A DNA stretch of 64,000 bases from a bacterium (lineage in GTDB: Bacteria; SAR324; XYD2-FULL-50-16), in NCBI GenBank assembly GCA_018829445.1, contig JAHJTV010000063.1, positions 124,001 through 188,000 of the forward strand. Reading direction: 5' to 3'. Position numbers and translations under genes: made by a program. Shown in pieces: positions 8,771 to 16,281 of this stretch (positions are counted from its first letter, which is position 1; each line of letters starts with the position of its first letter). Below the pieces are notes generated by a model. It made no database searches and was not told the origin of the DNA. It worked only from the letters and a program-made list of their open reading frames with translations.

Positions 8771-10366
8771 TTAATCTCCTGTTGTCAGGTTGAACCATGT
8801 TTCCTCCCAGAGGAATCCGTACATGGGGTTTTCCACCCAGCCGGTGAAACGTTTGTGATAGGGTTGAATCATTTTATTCCAGTAAAGCGGTATCGCCGGT
8901 ACCATATCAGAGTAGTATAGTTGCAGCTCTGCCACCGCGTTTATATAAACATCACTTTCCAGAGTCCCATTCATGTGATCGACAATACTATGAAATTTTA
9001 GATCATCCAAAACTGACCACCCGATATTTCTTGAATCAAGATACCCGGTTCCACAGCCTGCCCACATCATCATTCCCCAGGGAGTTGTTCTGGAAAGTAG
9101 CATTGTGTGTGAACGCTCCTTGTCACTGATTTGTCGGAACAGGGTATTGTCAACCGCTTTTATCGAAAGTTTTACACCAACAGCGGCCAGGTAGTTTTTC
9201 AGCAGTTCCGCCAGTCTCAAGCTGCCTGCTGTATCTGTTCTGGCAATAATCTCAATTTCAACGGGTTGGCCATTTGCTTCCCTGATACCATCCTCATCCT
9301 GATCTATCAACCCAAGTTGTGTTAGCTCCTGACGGGCTTTTTCAGGCGAATAGGAAAAAGAATCTGTTTTGATGTAACCCAGTGATCCTTCAGGGATAAA
9401 TCCTTTGTTTGGAATTTCACCATTACTAGCGGCAAACAATTTCAGGATCTCTTCATAGTTGATGGCATAACTCAGGGCTTTTCTAAAATCCGGGTTACTA
9501 ACAAATGGCTTTTGTGTATTAAAGAACAGAACATTTGGGATTCCCGGGTTATTCATCAACCTGAGCTTGATATCCGGGTTGTGTTTAAGAGTATTGATAT
9601 AAACCGGGTCTGTGCCTGTAGCATAAAAATAGGGAAGATCTATTTCACCTTTGCGAAACGCCAGATTGAGAGTGTCAGGGTTTTTAAACAGACGGAATAC
9701 AATTTCGCGAACGTTCGGTTTTCCACGGTAGTATCTCTCAAAGGCTTCAAAGCGGATGACACCAGAGGCATTGTCATACTGCTTAAAAACGTAGGGACCA
9801 CTTCCGATTGCTGCCTTTAATCCTTGGAACTGCTTTGGATTTGCCACATCCTTAAAGATGTGTTCTGGAATCACCCTCAAAACCAGAAGATTAACCAGAA
9901 AACGGGGATTGGATTCAGAGAGATTTATTACGACTGTCCTGTCATTTATCTTTTCAACGTTCGACACCAATTTAAAGTGCCAGCGATATACCGGAATTTT
10001 TTCCAGCAGGTACTCCATACTAAATTTGACATCATCTGCTGTGACAGCAACACCATCATGCCAGATGAGTTTTGGCCTCAGGTGGAAAACCCATCTTTTG
10101 GCATCGGTGGTTTCCCAGGATTCGGCCATATCCTTGACTACAGCGCCTTTCTCAGCCAGTTGAACCAGGGACCGGTGGGTCAGCATGGCTCGCATGATAC
10201 CAAAATAGTAGTCATCGATATCGATATTGTTCATGGTCATGGTCGTCCCTACGGTTAACCGATCGATTTTATAATTTTCAGCAACGCTAATTTGAAACCA
10301 GGAAAGGAAAAGGAAAACAACAAAAATGGTGCAAGTTTTAATGGTTGTTGTTTTTAAAGCAGTCAT
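8771..10366 (-). CDS. periplasmic substrate-binding protein of Opp/Dpp/Nik ABC importer (SBP_bac_5)
   Basis: A 531-residue family-5 extracytoplasmic binding protein that delivers ligand to the DppB/DppC-type permeases. It has a signal peptide (TIFVVFLFLSWFQISVAEN) and the family pattern LRPKLIWHDGVAVTADDVKFSMEYL near residue 100. GSGPYVFKQYD and RKALSYAINYEEIL follow further on. It lies between the ATPase genes and the methyltransferase. Members bind peptides, nickel, opine-type metallophores or heme; nothing visible fixes the ligand. Length is typical of the family. Confidence 0.9.
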   Translation of the reverse strand: MTALKTTTIKTCTIFVVFLFLSWFQISVAENYKIDRLTVGTTMTMNNIDIDDYYFGIMRAMLTHRSLVQLAEKGAVVKDMAESWETTDAKRWVFHLRPKLIWHDGVAVTADDVKFSMEYLLEKIPVYRWHFKLVSNVEKINDRTVVINLSESNPRFLVNLLVLRVIPEHIFKDVANPKQFQGLKAAIGSGPYVFKQYDNASGVIRFEAFERYYRGKPNVREIVFRLFKNPDTLNLAFRKGEIDLPYFYATGTDPVYINTLKHNPDIKLRLMNNPGIPNVLFFNTQKPFVSNPDFRKALSYAINYEEILKLFAASNGEIPNKGFIPEGSLGYIKTDSFSYSPEKARQELTQLGLIDQDEDGIREANGQPVEIEIIARTDTAGSLRLAELLKNYLAAVGVKLSIKAVDNTLFRQISDKERSHTMLLSRTTPWGMMMWAGCGTGYLDSRNIGWSVLDDLKFHSIVDHMNGTLESDVYINAVAELQLYYSDMVPAIPLYWNKMIQPYHKRFTGWVENPMYGFLWEETWFNLTTGD

Positions 10367-10448
10367 AATTTTTCCAGGAAAAAGGGTTCAGAAAGGGGCA
10401 ATAAAAAGCCCGGAAGCAGAATTCAAAATTGGTTGTACGAGATCATAA

Positions 10449-11162
10449 TCAGTTAAGATATGTCGAAGAATCTGTCTGGCAGACGATCTCGCCTTTTTCT
10501 ATCACTGCCAGGCGACTGCAGAAATGCCTGATGACTGATACATCATGTGAAATTAGCAGAATTCCGATTCCCTGTTCAATCTGCAGCTTCTTCAAAAGAG
10601 CCAGAATCTGCGCCTGAGCTGAAATGTCCAACATGGAAGTAGGTTCATCGGCTACAATAAGAAATGGGTTTACTCCCAGAGCTCTGGCAATGACAACACG
10701 CTGCGCCTGTCCCCCGGATATCTGGTGCGGATATCGATCAAGTATCTCATGGGATAGATGTGTTACTTCCAGCAGATGTTCCACTTTTTTCCTAGCGGCC
10801 CTTCCAGAGGAGACAAGATTATGAACAAGTAGGGGTTCAGCAATGGCATTGAATATCGTCTGTTTGGGATCAAGCGCTTGAATGGGTTGCTGAAAGATGA
10901 TCTGTATCCTTTTGCGATAGGGTGCATATTCTTTCTTTGAGAGGGATAGTAGCTCTTTTCCGCGGAAAAAGACTTTGCCCTTGTCAGCGTTTATCAAGCG
11001 TAAGATGAGTCGAGCGATTGTTGATTTACCGCTACCACTGCTCCCCATCAGCCCAAATGCTTCACCTTCGTTGATACTAAAGCTCACATTTTTTACCGCA
11101 CTCATGGGGGAAGAAAAAATCCCATTTCGAAACGATTTTGATAAACCTTTAATCACCAACAT
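10449..11162 (-). CDS. OppF/DppF-type ABC importer ATPase, short form
   Basis: An ATPase that energises the importer. Visible motifs are Walker A (GSSGSGKST), the Q-loop (IIFQQPIQALDP), the signature (QISGGQAQRVVIARAL), Walker B (LIVADEPTSMLD) and the switch His (LLISHDVSVI). The reading frame allows a start at 11198, but AGGTG five bases before the internal Met (MLVIKGLSKSF), at the usual distance from the first beta strand, supports the start chosen, giving 237 residues. It lacks the C-terminal Cys-containing oligopeptide domain seen in its partner and in standard OppF. It overlaps the end of the partner gene by 14 bases. Confidence 0.88.
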   Translation of the reverse strand: MLVIKGLSKSFRNGIFSSPMSAVKNVSFSINEGEAFGLMGSSGSGKSTIARLILRLINADKGKVFFRGKELLSLSKKEYAPYRKRIQIIFQQPIQALDPKQTIFNAIAEPLLVHNLVSSGRAARKKVEHLLEVTHLSHEILDRYPHQISGGQAQRVVIARALGVNPFLIVADEPTSMLDISAQAQILALLKKLQIEQGIGILLISHDVSVIRHFCSRLAVIEKGEIVCQTDSSTYLN

Positions 11163-12111
11163 AAAAACACCTGACTCCAGCTCCGTTAATGATCTCAAGG
11201 GGAGGATGTAATTCGCAACATTCCGACTTTTTTCTCTGACATCTTGAGTGAAAGCGACAACCTTTTAGGGGCGTGCTAAAACTGAATGTTTGTCCCGGAA
11301 TCGGCACCATTCCCCTGTCAGGGTGGGCTTGCAGTAATCCCATGGTATAAGGATGCCGAGGCCTGTTCAACACCTGATCCACAGCCCCAATCTCCACAAT
11401 CTCACCCCCATACATTACCATCACCCTATCGCAACATTTCGCCACTTCAAGATTGTGCGTAATCATTAATAGACTGCAATTCTGATAGAGTTTTTTGATA
11501 AGCTCCAAATATCGCTGTTGATTTTTTATGTCCAACCCCCTGGTGGGTTCGTCAGCCACTACGAAATCAGGGGTTCCCGACAACCCAATAGCCAGCAAAA
11601 CCCGTTGAGCCATACCGCCTGAAAGCTGATGAGGGTACATTGTGGATACTATTTCAGGTTCCTCAAATCCTACTCTGGATAACAGATCCAGAATGATATG
11701 CTTCTTCTGCCGTCCGGATAAGGAGCGACGGTTTTTTATTCCTTCTCGAATTTGATATCCAATTCGTAGGGATGGATTTAAATGACTTAAGGGGTTCTGC
11801 GGAACCAAAACCAGTTGATTTCCTCTTAAATGATGTTCTTTTAGGTTTGAAGTGCCTAAAAGATCCAGCTCATTTTTAAAAACCGCCCGTCCTGTAATTT
11901 GAGCCGTTTTCGGTAATAACCCGAACAATGCTTGTGCTAAAACCGATTTGCCACTTCCACTTTCACCCACTAAAGCCGTTTTGCTCTTGTTTTTCAGAAT
12001 AAAATTCACCCTGTCGATGATTCTTAAGCTTTGTTGCTTAGCAATAAAAGAAACAGATAAATTTTTGACTTCAAAAATGTTTTGTTCTATTTCTTGGATT
12101 GGGAAAAGCAT
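11149..12111 (-). CDS. OppD/DppD-type ABC importer ATPase
   Basis: A 320-residue ATPase and first gene of the importer operon. It has Walker A (GESGSGKSV), Q-loop (LVPQNPLSHLNP), signature (QLSGGMAQRVLLAIGL), Walker B (FVVADEPTRGLD) and switch His (LMITHNLEV). The C-terminal oligo_HPY-type extension is present, with the Cys spacing GCRFHSRCQRKKSECC, as in OppD/DppD/NikD. With the short OppF-type partner it forms the ATPase pair. No strong ribosome site is visible before the ATG. Confidence 0.9.
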   Translation of the reverse strand: MLFPIQEIEQNIFEVKNLSVSFIAKQQSLRIIDRVNFILKNKSKTALVGESGSGKSVLAQALFGLLPKTAQITGRAVFKNELDLLGTSNLKEHHLRGNQLVLVPQNPLSHLNPSLRIGYQIREGIKNRRSLSGRQKKHIILDLLSRVGFEEPEIVSTMYPHQLSGGMAQRVLLAIGLSGTPDFVVADEPTRGLDIKNQQRYLELIKKLYQNCSLLMITHNLEVAKCCDRVMVMYGGEIVEIGAVDQVLNRPRHPYTMGLLQAHPDRGMVPIPGQTFSFSTPLKGCRFHSRCQRKKSECCELHPPLEIINGAGVRCFYVGD

Positions 12112-12155
12112 TTGTCATGTGTTGGTAGCATGTAAAAATAATTAAAGCGTCATGA

Positions 12156-12184
12156 GTAATACAAAAAGTAAAATAATAACACAA
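12156..12184 (-). promoter_or_regulatory. candidate sigma-70 promoter of the importer operon
   Basis: Read on the minus strand, TTGTGT and TATTAC are separated by 17 bases in an AT-rich stretch, placing a start site roughly 40 bases before the first ATPase codon. This is a visual match only. Confidence 0.35.
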
Positions 12185-12376
12185 TAAGTAACTAAAATTG
12201 GATTTTGTGGCAAGTTCTTTTTTAACTTCCCATCATGACATTAAAATAAAAAACCGGGTGATGATATAAAAATGGCAGGATAAACCGGAACAAGGAGAGG
12301 TAGTGGAACCGGATCATTTGCAGGGATAACTTCAATCAGTGCTAATCTGAAGCAGATAATAGTGCAGGGATACTAA

Positions 12377-12408
12377 ATTGTGCGGTACTTCAGTGAATAC
12401 CGCACAAT
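12377..12408. repeat. perfect 11-bp inverted repeat downstream of chemoreceptor gene
   Basis: ATTGTGCGGTA and TACCGCACAAT are perfect arms with a ten-base loop (CTTCAGTGAA) that can itself pair TTC with GAA. It lies about 110 bases after the chemoreceptor stop. No U-run follows on either strand, so a REP-like, processing or operator element is as likely as a terminator. Confidence 0.5.
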
Positions 12409-12519
12409 CATAAGAAATGTGGAAAAGTTGCATGAAAATTACGCTTTGGTTGATTGGTGCAGTAGAGCAGTTAGTCAGCCACCTAACAGTCCCAATCAGC
12501 AAGGGATCTTGAATGAGAG

Positions 12520-14610
12520 TTAATACCTTTCAAATTCGCTGTCATCATAATGTTCATTTCCAAGGTTTAAATTGACACCTGAATTGTGCTTACTTTTATT
12601 TTCCAGGACAGGTATAGGCGCTATTTTGGATGAAGCAGGCCTGGCTGCGATTTGAGCAACCTGGGCTGCTGACCGCGTTTTCCCGGTCTGGTGGATAACA
12701 GGGTTTCTTCGGGTTTCGATTGACCGGTTTCGCCCGTTTATCCTGAAAAAACCAATGGTGTCTTGGAGCTGCTGAGCTTGGGAAGCGAGTTCTTCGGCAG
12801 TGGACGCCATCTCTTCCGAAGCGCCGGCATTCTGTTGAATAACCTGATCAAGCTGCTGGAGAGCTTTATTGATCTGGTCTGCACCGGCATTCTGCTCATT
12901 ACTGGCAGCAGTGATTTCCTGCACTAATTCAGAGGTTTTTTGAATGTCCGGCACCAGTTTTGCCAGCATCTCTCCGGCTTTTTCTGCCACTTCCACACTG
13001 GTGGCGGATAATTCGGATATCTCCCCGGCTGCAATTTGGCTCCGTTCAGCCAGTTTTCGAACTTCAGCCGCTACCACTGCAAAACCTTTTCCGTGTTCTC
13101 CAGCCCTGGCAGCCTCAATGGCAGCATTTAGTGCCAGAAGGTTTGTCTGTCGGGCAATTTCTTCGATGATGGAGATTTTTCCGGCTATCTCTTTCATGGC
13201 CGCAACCGACTGAACAACGGCTTCACCGCTGTCTTTTGCATCTTTGGCAGCTTTTAGTGAAATTTTTTCAGTTTGGCTGGAATTATCCGCATTCTGCTGA
13301 ATATTTGAACTCATCTCCTCCATGGAGGAGGTAGTTTCTTCGATTGAAGCAGCTTGCTCTGTTGCTCCCTGTGATATCAATTGAGAGCTGGAGCTGAGCT
13401 CACCGCTCCCGGCGGTAACATTTTCCGTTGCCGATACTATTTCGCCGATAATACCTTTGAGTTGACTCACCATTTTATTCAAGGCGGCTGCCAACTGACC
13501 GACTTCATCTTTCTGATCAATGTCCAGCTGTTGGCTGAGATTGCCATCGGCAATTATCTCTGCGAATTTAACTCCTTTTTTGATCGGATTGGAGATGGAT
13601 CTGGTGATCAGAATACCCAGTGGAATCCCGATTATCAAAGCAATGATGCTGATAATTATCACAGCCGCCCTGGTTGCTTCGGCTTTGCTCAGCATTTGAT
13701 CTTCGGAAATCACATTATCTTTGGCAACCTCAATCATTTTATGCAGGAGTGTTTTGACCGTTTGCAAGTGGACATCGGTTTCCGTTGCGTAAATTTGACG
13801 AGCCTGTTTTGCTCCTTGCAGATTATCACTGGCTCTTTTCTGCATCATCTTAATACCGGTCCTGGTTTTTTCAAGGGCTGGAATTGTTTCACTGACATAT
13901 ATCCTGTAAGCTGCCTCAAAATCGGATTTCGCCAGTGCGGCGTCAATCTTTTCTCCTGAATGATGCAGAATCTCATGAGGACCTTTTATGTCTTCCATCA
14001 TCCTAGCCAATTCCGGATCGGAACGGCTCATTTCCCTCCCGGCTTCCCCGTATAGCATTCCGCCGAAAGCGCACTTGGTATGATCCAGTTGAACACCGAT
14101 GTTCTTTCTTTTACTCAGAATAGCCGATTGAACTTTTTCAGCCCAACTCAGATGATCCGCTTCTTTGTTGGCTAAAATGGCGGGCAATTCATCGTCTGCG
14201 GCTTTAAAAACCTTGTCGATTTTAATGGCTGATTCATGCAGTAGTCGATGGGGCGACTCGATGGCTTCCAGTGGTTGTTTTAACAGGGGAAGAAACTCTT
14301 CGGCATGTTTGCGGCCTTCACCATAATACCACTTTCCGAAACCACATTTGGTATGGTCAGTCTCCACAGCTAATCTTGTGATGCTATCATCGGTCAATAG
14401 CTTGTTGACAGCTCCGGCCCAATTCAGATGATCTACTTCCCGTTGCAGTAGAGTCCCGGTTAGCTTGTTCCCCTCCGACAATTCCTGGGCATCATCAACA
14501 ATGCTGTCAATGCCAAAAAAGGACCAACCTCCGATAATGATCATTAAAATCAGCACAACACCGATTCCAATCATGATTTTTGTTCCCAGTTTGATGTTTT
14601 TCCAGTTCAT
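12520..14610 (-). CDS. methyl-accepting chemotaxis protein with two extracytoplasmic CZB domains
   Basis: A 696-residue chemoreceptor. It has a membrane helix ([23 protein letters not shown], residues about 11-33), an outside region, a second helix ([21 protein letters not shown], about 313-335), a HAMP linker and a full signalling hairpin with the tip [20 protein letters not shown]. The outside region holds two CZB-like zinc-binding units. The first reads [30 protein letters not shown]; the second reads [33 protein letters not shown] domains sense zinc or zinc-thiol oxidation (for example by HOCl) and are more often cytoplasmic. The protein should feed CheA/CheW; the CheR-binding pentapeptide is not evident at the C-terminus (DDSEFERY). 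Confidence 0.9.
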   Translation of the reverse strand: MNWKNIKLGTKIMIGIGVVLILMIIIGGWSFFGIDSIVDDAQELSEGNKLTGTLLQREVDHLNWAGAVNKLLTDDSITRLAVETDHTKCGFGKWYYGEGRKHAEEFLPLLKQPLEAIESPHRLLHESAIKIDKVFKAADDELPAILANKEADHLSWAEKVQSAILSKRKNIGVQLDHTKCAFGGMLYGEAGREMSRSDPELARMMEDIKGPHEILHHSGEKIDAALAKSDFEAAYRIYVSETIPALEKTRTGIKMMQKRASDNLQGAKQARQIYATETDVHLQTVKTLLHKMIEVAKDNVISEDQMLSKAEATRAAVIIISIIALIIGIPLGILITRSISNPIKKGVKFAEIIADGNLSQQLDIDQKDEVGQLAAALNKMVSQLKGIIGEIVSATENVTAGSGELSSSSQLISQGATEQAASIEETTSSMEEMSSNIQQNADNSSQTEKISLKAAKDAKDSGEAVVQSVAAMKEIAGKISIIEEIARQTNLLALNAAIEAARAGEHGKGFAVVAAEVRKLAERSQIAAGEISELSATSVEVAEKAGEMLAKLVPDIQKTSELVQEITAASNEQNAGADQINKALQQLDQVIQQNAGASEEMASTAEELASQAQQLQDTIGFFRINGRNRSIETRRNPVIHQTGKTRSAAQVAQIAARPASSKIAPIPVLENKSKHNSGVNLNLGNEHYDDSEFERY

Positions 14611-15587
14611 GATAACCTCCCAGATAATTTATGACTGGTTTTTAGAAAAAAGCAGTTTTCCTATACCTGCAATAATCGCATTACAATTCTACTTGTTGCT
14701 ATCCATCGACATTGTTGTCCAGGCAGGCTCCCCAATGACCCAAATTATTTCATTAAAAAATGTAAAGTTGGGATGTGAGGCACATAACTGCGAAGAAGTA
14801 TCCCTGATATTTAAATTTTTCCGTTTTGAATCGGATGCCAGTCTAAGGGAAAAGTTTATATTTCAACGTTGTACACTGGTTTTTCATTGAGTATTAGCTC
14901 AACCACCTTAAAACGAAATGATGCTCCATTATATCAAAAACCCAAACTTCTCTGTCAATAAAAAGAAAAAGACCAAAAAAAAGAAATCAAGAGTTATCCA
15001 TTTAGAGCCATCTACATATTTTTCCACAAAAGGTTCATCAAAAACCTGGTCTTTTTAAAAATCCTGATGATACTACGGTAAAAAAGTACAATATCCATGC
15101 TCCTAAGTTTAAAGCCCAGGTTTGGCAGATAGAAACTTTGCCGCTGACAGGTATTAGTATTTTTAGTGTCCAGACTTCTCTGGTTGTCACTTATGGGCAA
15201 TCCACTGAAACTCTGATGCCCACACGATTCTGGAATTTCCACTGAAACGATGATTTTCAGAAAATATTTTTAAATCGTACAAGCCCATTTCCAAAGAAAT
15301 AAGGGGCGCGATTAGTAAGGCCAGAGCAAATCTGAGGAAGGAAAGCGTACCGCGAAAAGCACTAAATTTTTGCTAGGAGGTGTGTGCTTTTCGCTTGACC
15401 CAAGCTTTAATGGGTGGCCCTGCATTTTTTTTGACCGCAATGTATTCTGTGGAGAAATTAACATATTTTTGCAGGCTTACAGGCATGATTCGTTTAGATT
15501 ACACTGGCATTCGAATAGTAAGCTTGTATCATTCCATTCCATTAGTATCATAAAAAGAGATGTCGTTTTCATATTTGTACCAATGGT
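14611..15587. other. 977-base intergenic region
   Basis: No convincing gene. It contains the chemoreceptor upstream region, a pair of weak overlapping open frames on both strands around 15000-15240 that match no family I know, and a perfect 11-base inverted repeat (listed separately). It may hold a decayed insert. Confidence 0.5.
15352..15394. repeat. perfect 11-bp inverted repeat with a Shine-Dalgarno-like loop
   Basis: GCGAAAAGCAC and GTGCTTTTCGC are exact arms separated by 21 bases. The loop contains TAGGAGG on the plus strand. It lies about 190 bases beyond the response-regulator stop and lacks a U-run. Role unknown. Confidence 0.5.
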
Positions 15588-16256
15588 TTATCCGTCGAGT
15601 AGCCCAACTTGTTTGCCTTTGATAATGGCTTCCGAGCGTGAATGAACATTAAGTTTTTGATAGATTTTCTCAATATGGCGACGGACTGTATGAGGGCTGA
15701 TGGAAAAAGCATCCGCAATTCCGGAGTAGGTATATCCCAAGGAAATGTGGTTAAGAACCTCCCGTTCCCTGGAGGTTAGCATCTGCTCAAAAGCAGTACC
15801 CTTTTTTTCAGCGGTTTCGGTCTCGTCTTTGTTTACTGAGCTCAGGCGGTTGATGATTTTGAGAGCAATTGCTGGTGACATGGGAGCACCTCCCAGTTGC
15901 ATAACTTTCAGCTCGGCCATCAGAAGCGCAATATTGGTATCTTTAAGCAGATAGCCATTTGCACCAGCTTCAATGGCACTCAAAATACTGGCAGCATCCT
16001 CAAAAACCGTGAGAACGATGATTTTTAAATCCGGTAACTGTCGACGCAGTCTTCGAATTGTCTCAACACCGTCAATACCCGGTAAGCCGATATCCATTAT
16101 AACAAAATCAGGGATGTCGATAGCTAAACCCTTGATCGCCTGTTCGCCGCTGCCATACCATTTCAGAAATCTGAAATCGGTACTTTGATCTAACACCTGG
16201 CGAAGTTCTAGAGCTGTCTGTTCGTGATCCTCAACAATTGAAACAAGATTTTTCAT
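15588..16256 (-). CDS. NarL/FixJ-type response regulator
   Basis: A two-domain regulator: receiver domain with acidic pocket (SIVEDHE), phosphoacceptor Asp (FVIMDIGLPGIDG) and Lys (YLLKDTN), followed by a LuxR-type helix-turn-helix (LTSREREVLNHISLGYTYSGIADAFSISPHTVRRHIEKIYQKL). The ORF track starts at 16400, but the receiver begins at the internal Met (MKNLVSIVEDHEQ). Starting there gives a normal 222 residues and removes overlap with the kinase, so I use it. It lies 25 bases after the hybrid kinase on the same strand. Its natural partner is that kinase's C-terminal HisKA_3 module, the type that pairs with NarL regulators. Confidence 0.9.
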   Translation of the reverse strand: MKNLVSIVEDHEQTALELRQVLDQSTDFRFLKWYGSGEQAIKGLAIDIPDFVIMDIGLPGIDGVETIRRLRRQLPDLKIIVLTVFEDAASILSAIEAGANGYLLKDTNIALLMAELKVMQLGGAPMSPAIALKIINRLSSVNKDETETAEKKGTAFEQMLTSREREVLNHISLGYTYSGIADAFSISPHTVRRHIEKIYQKLNVHSRSEAIIKGKQVGLLDG

Positions 16257-16281
16257 AATCTTTACCTGCTGATCAGTATGA

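Larger units (their letters stand above)
12112..12519. other. intergenic region between importer operon and chemoreceptor
   Basis: About 400 bases with no credible gene. It contains the candidate importer promoter near its left end and a strong hairpin (listed separately) near its right end. Confidence 0.6.

Noticed and set aside
6101-12111. Naming the importer NikABCDE
   Set aside because: Nickel specificity cannot be read from the binding protein or permeases, and no NikR site or nickel enzyme gene is adjacent.
13381-13959. 192-codon plus-strand ORF inside the chemoreceptor
   Set aside because: Antisense shadow of a clearly conserved gene.
15012-15242. 76-codon minus-strand ORF and overlapping plus-strand open frame
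   Set aside because: No start context, no recognisable family, both strands open by chance in an AT-rich gap; possibly debris.
15370-15645. 91-codon plus-strand ORF starting in the inverted-repeat loop
   Set aside because: TTG start, unusual composition, and it runs antisense into the response-regulator gene.
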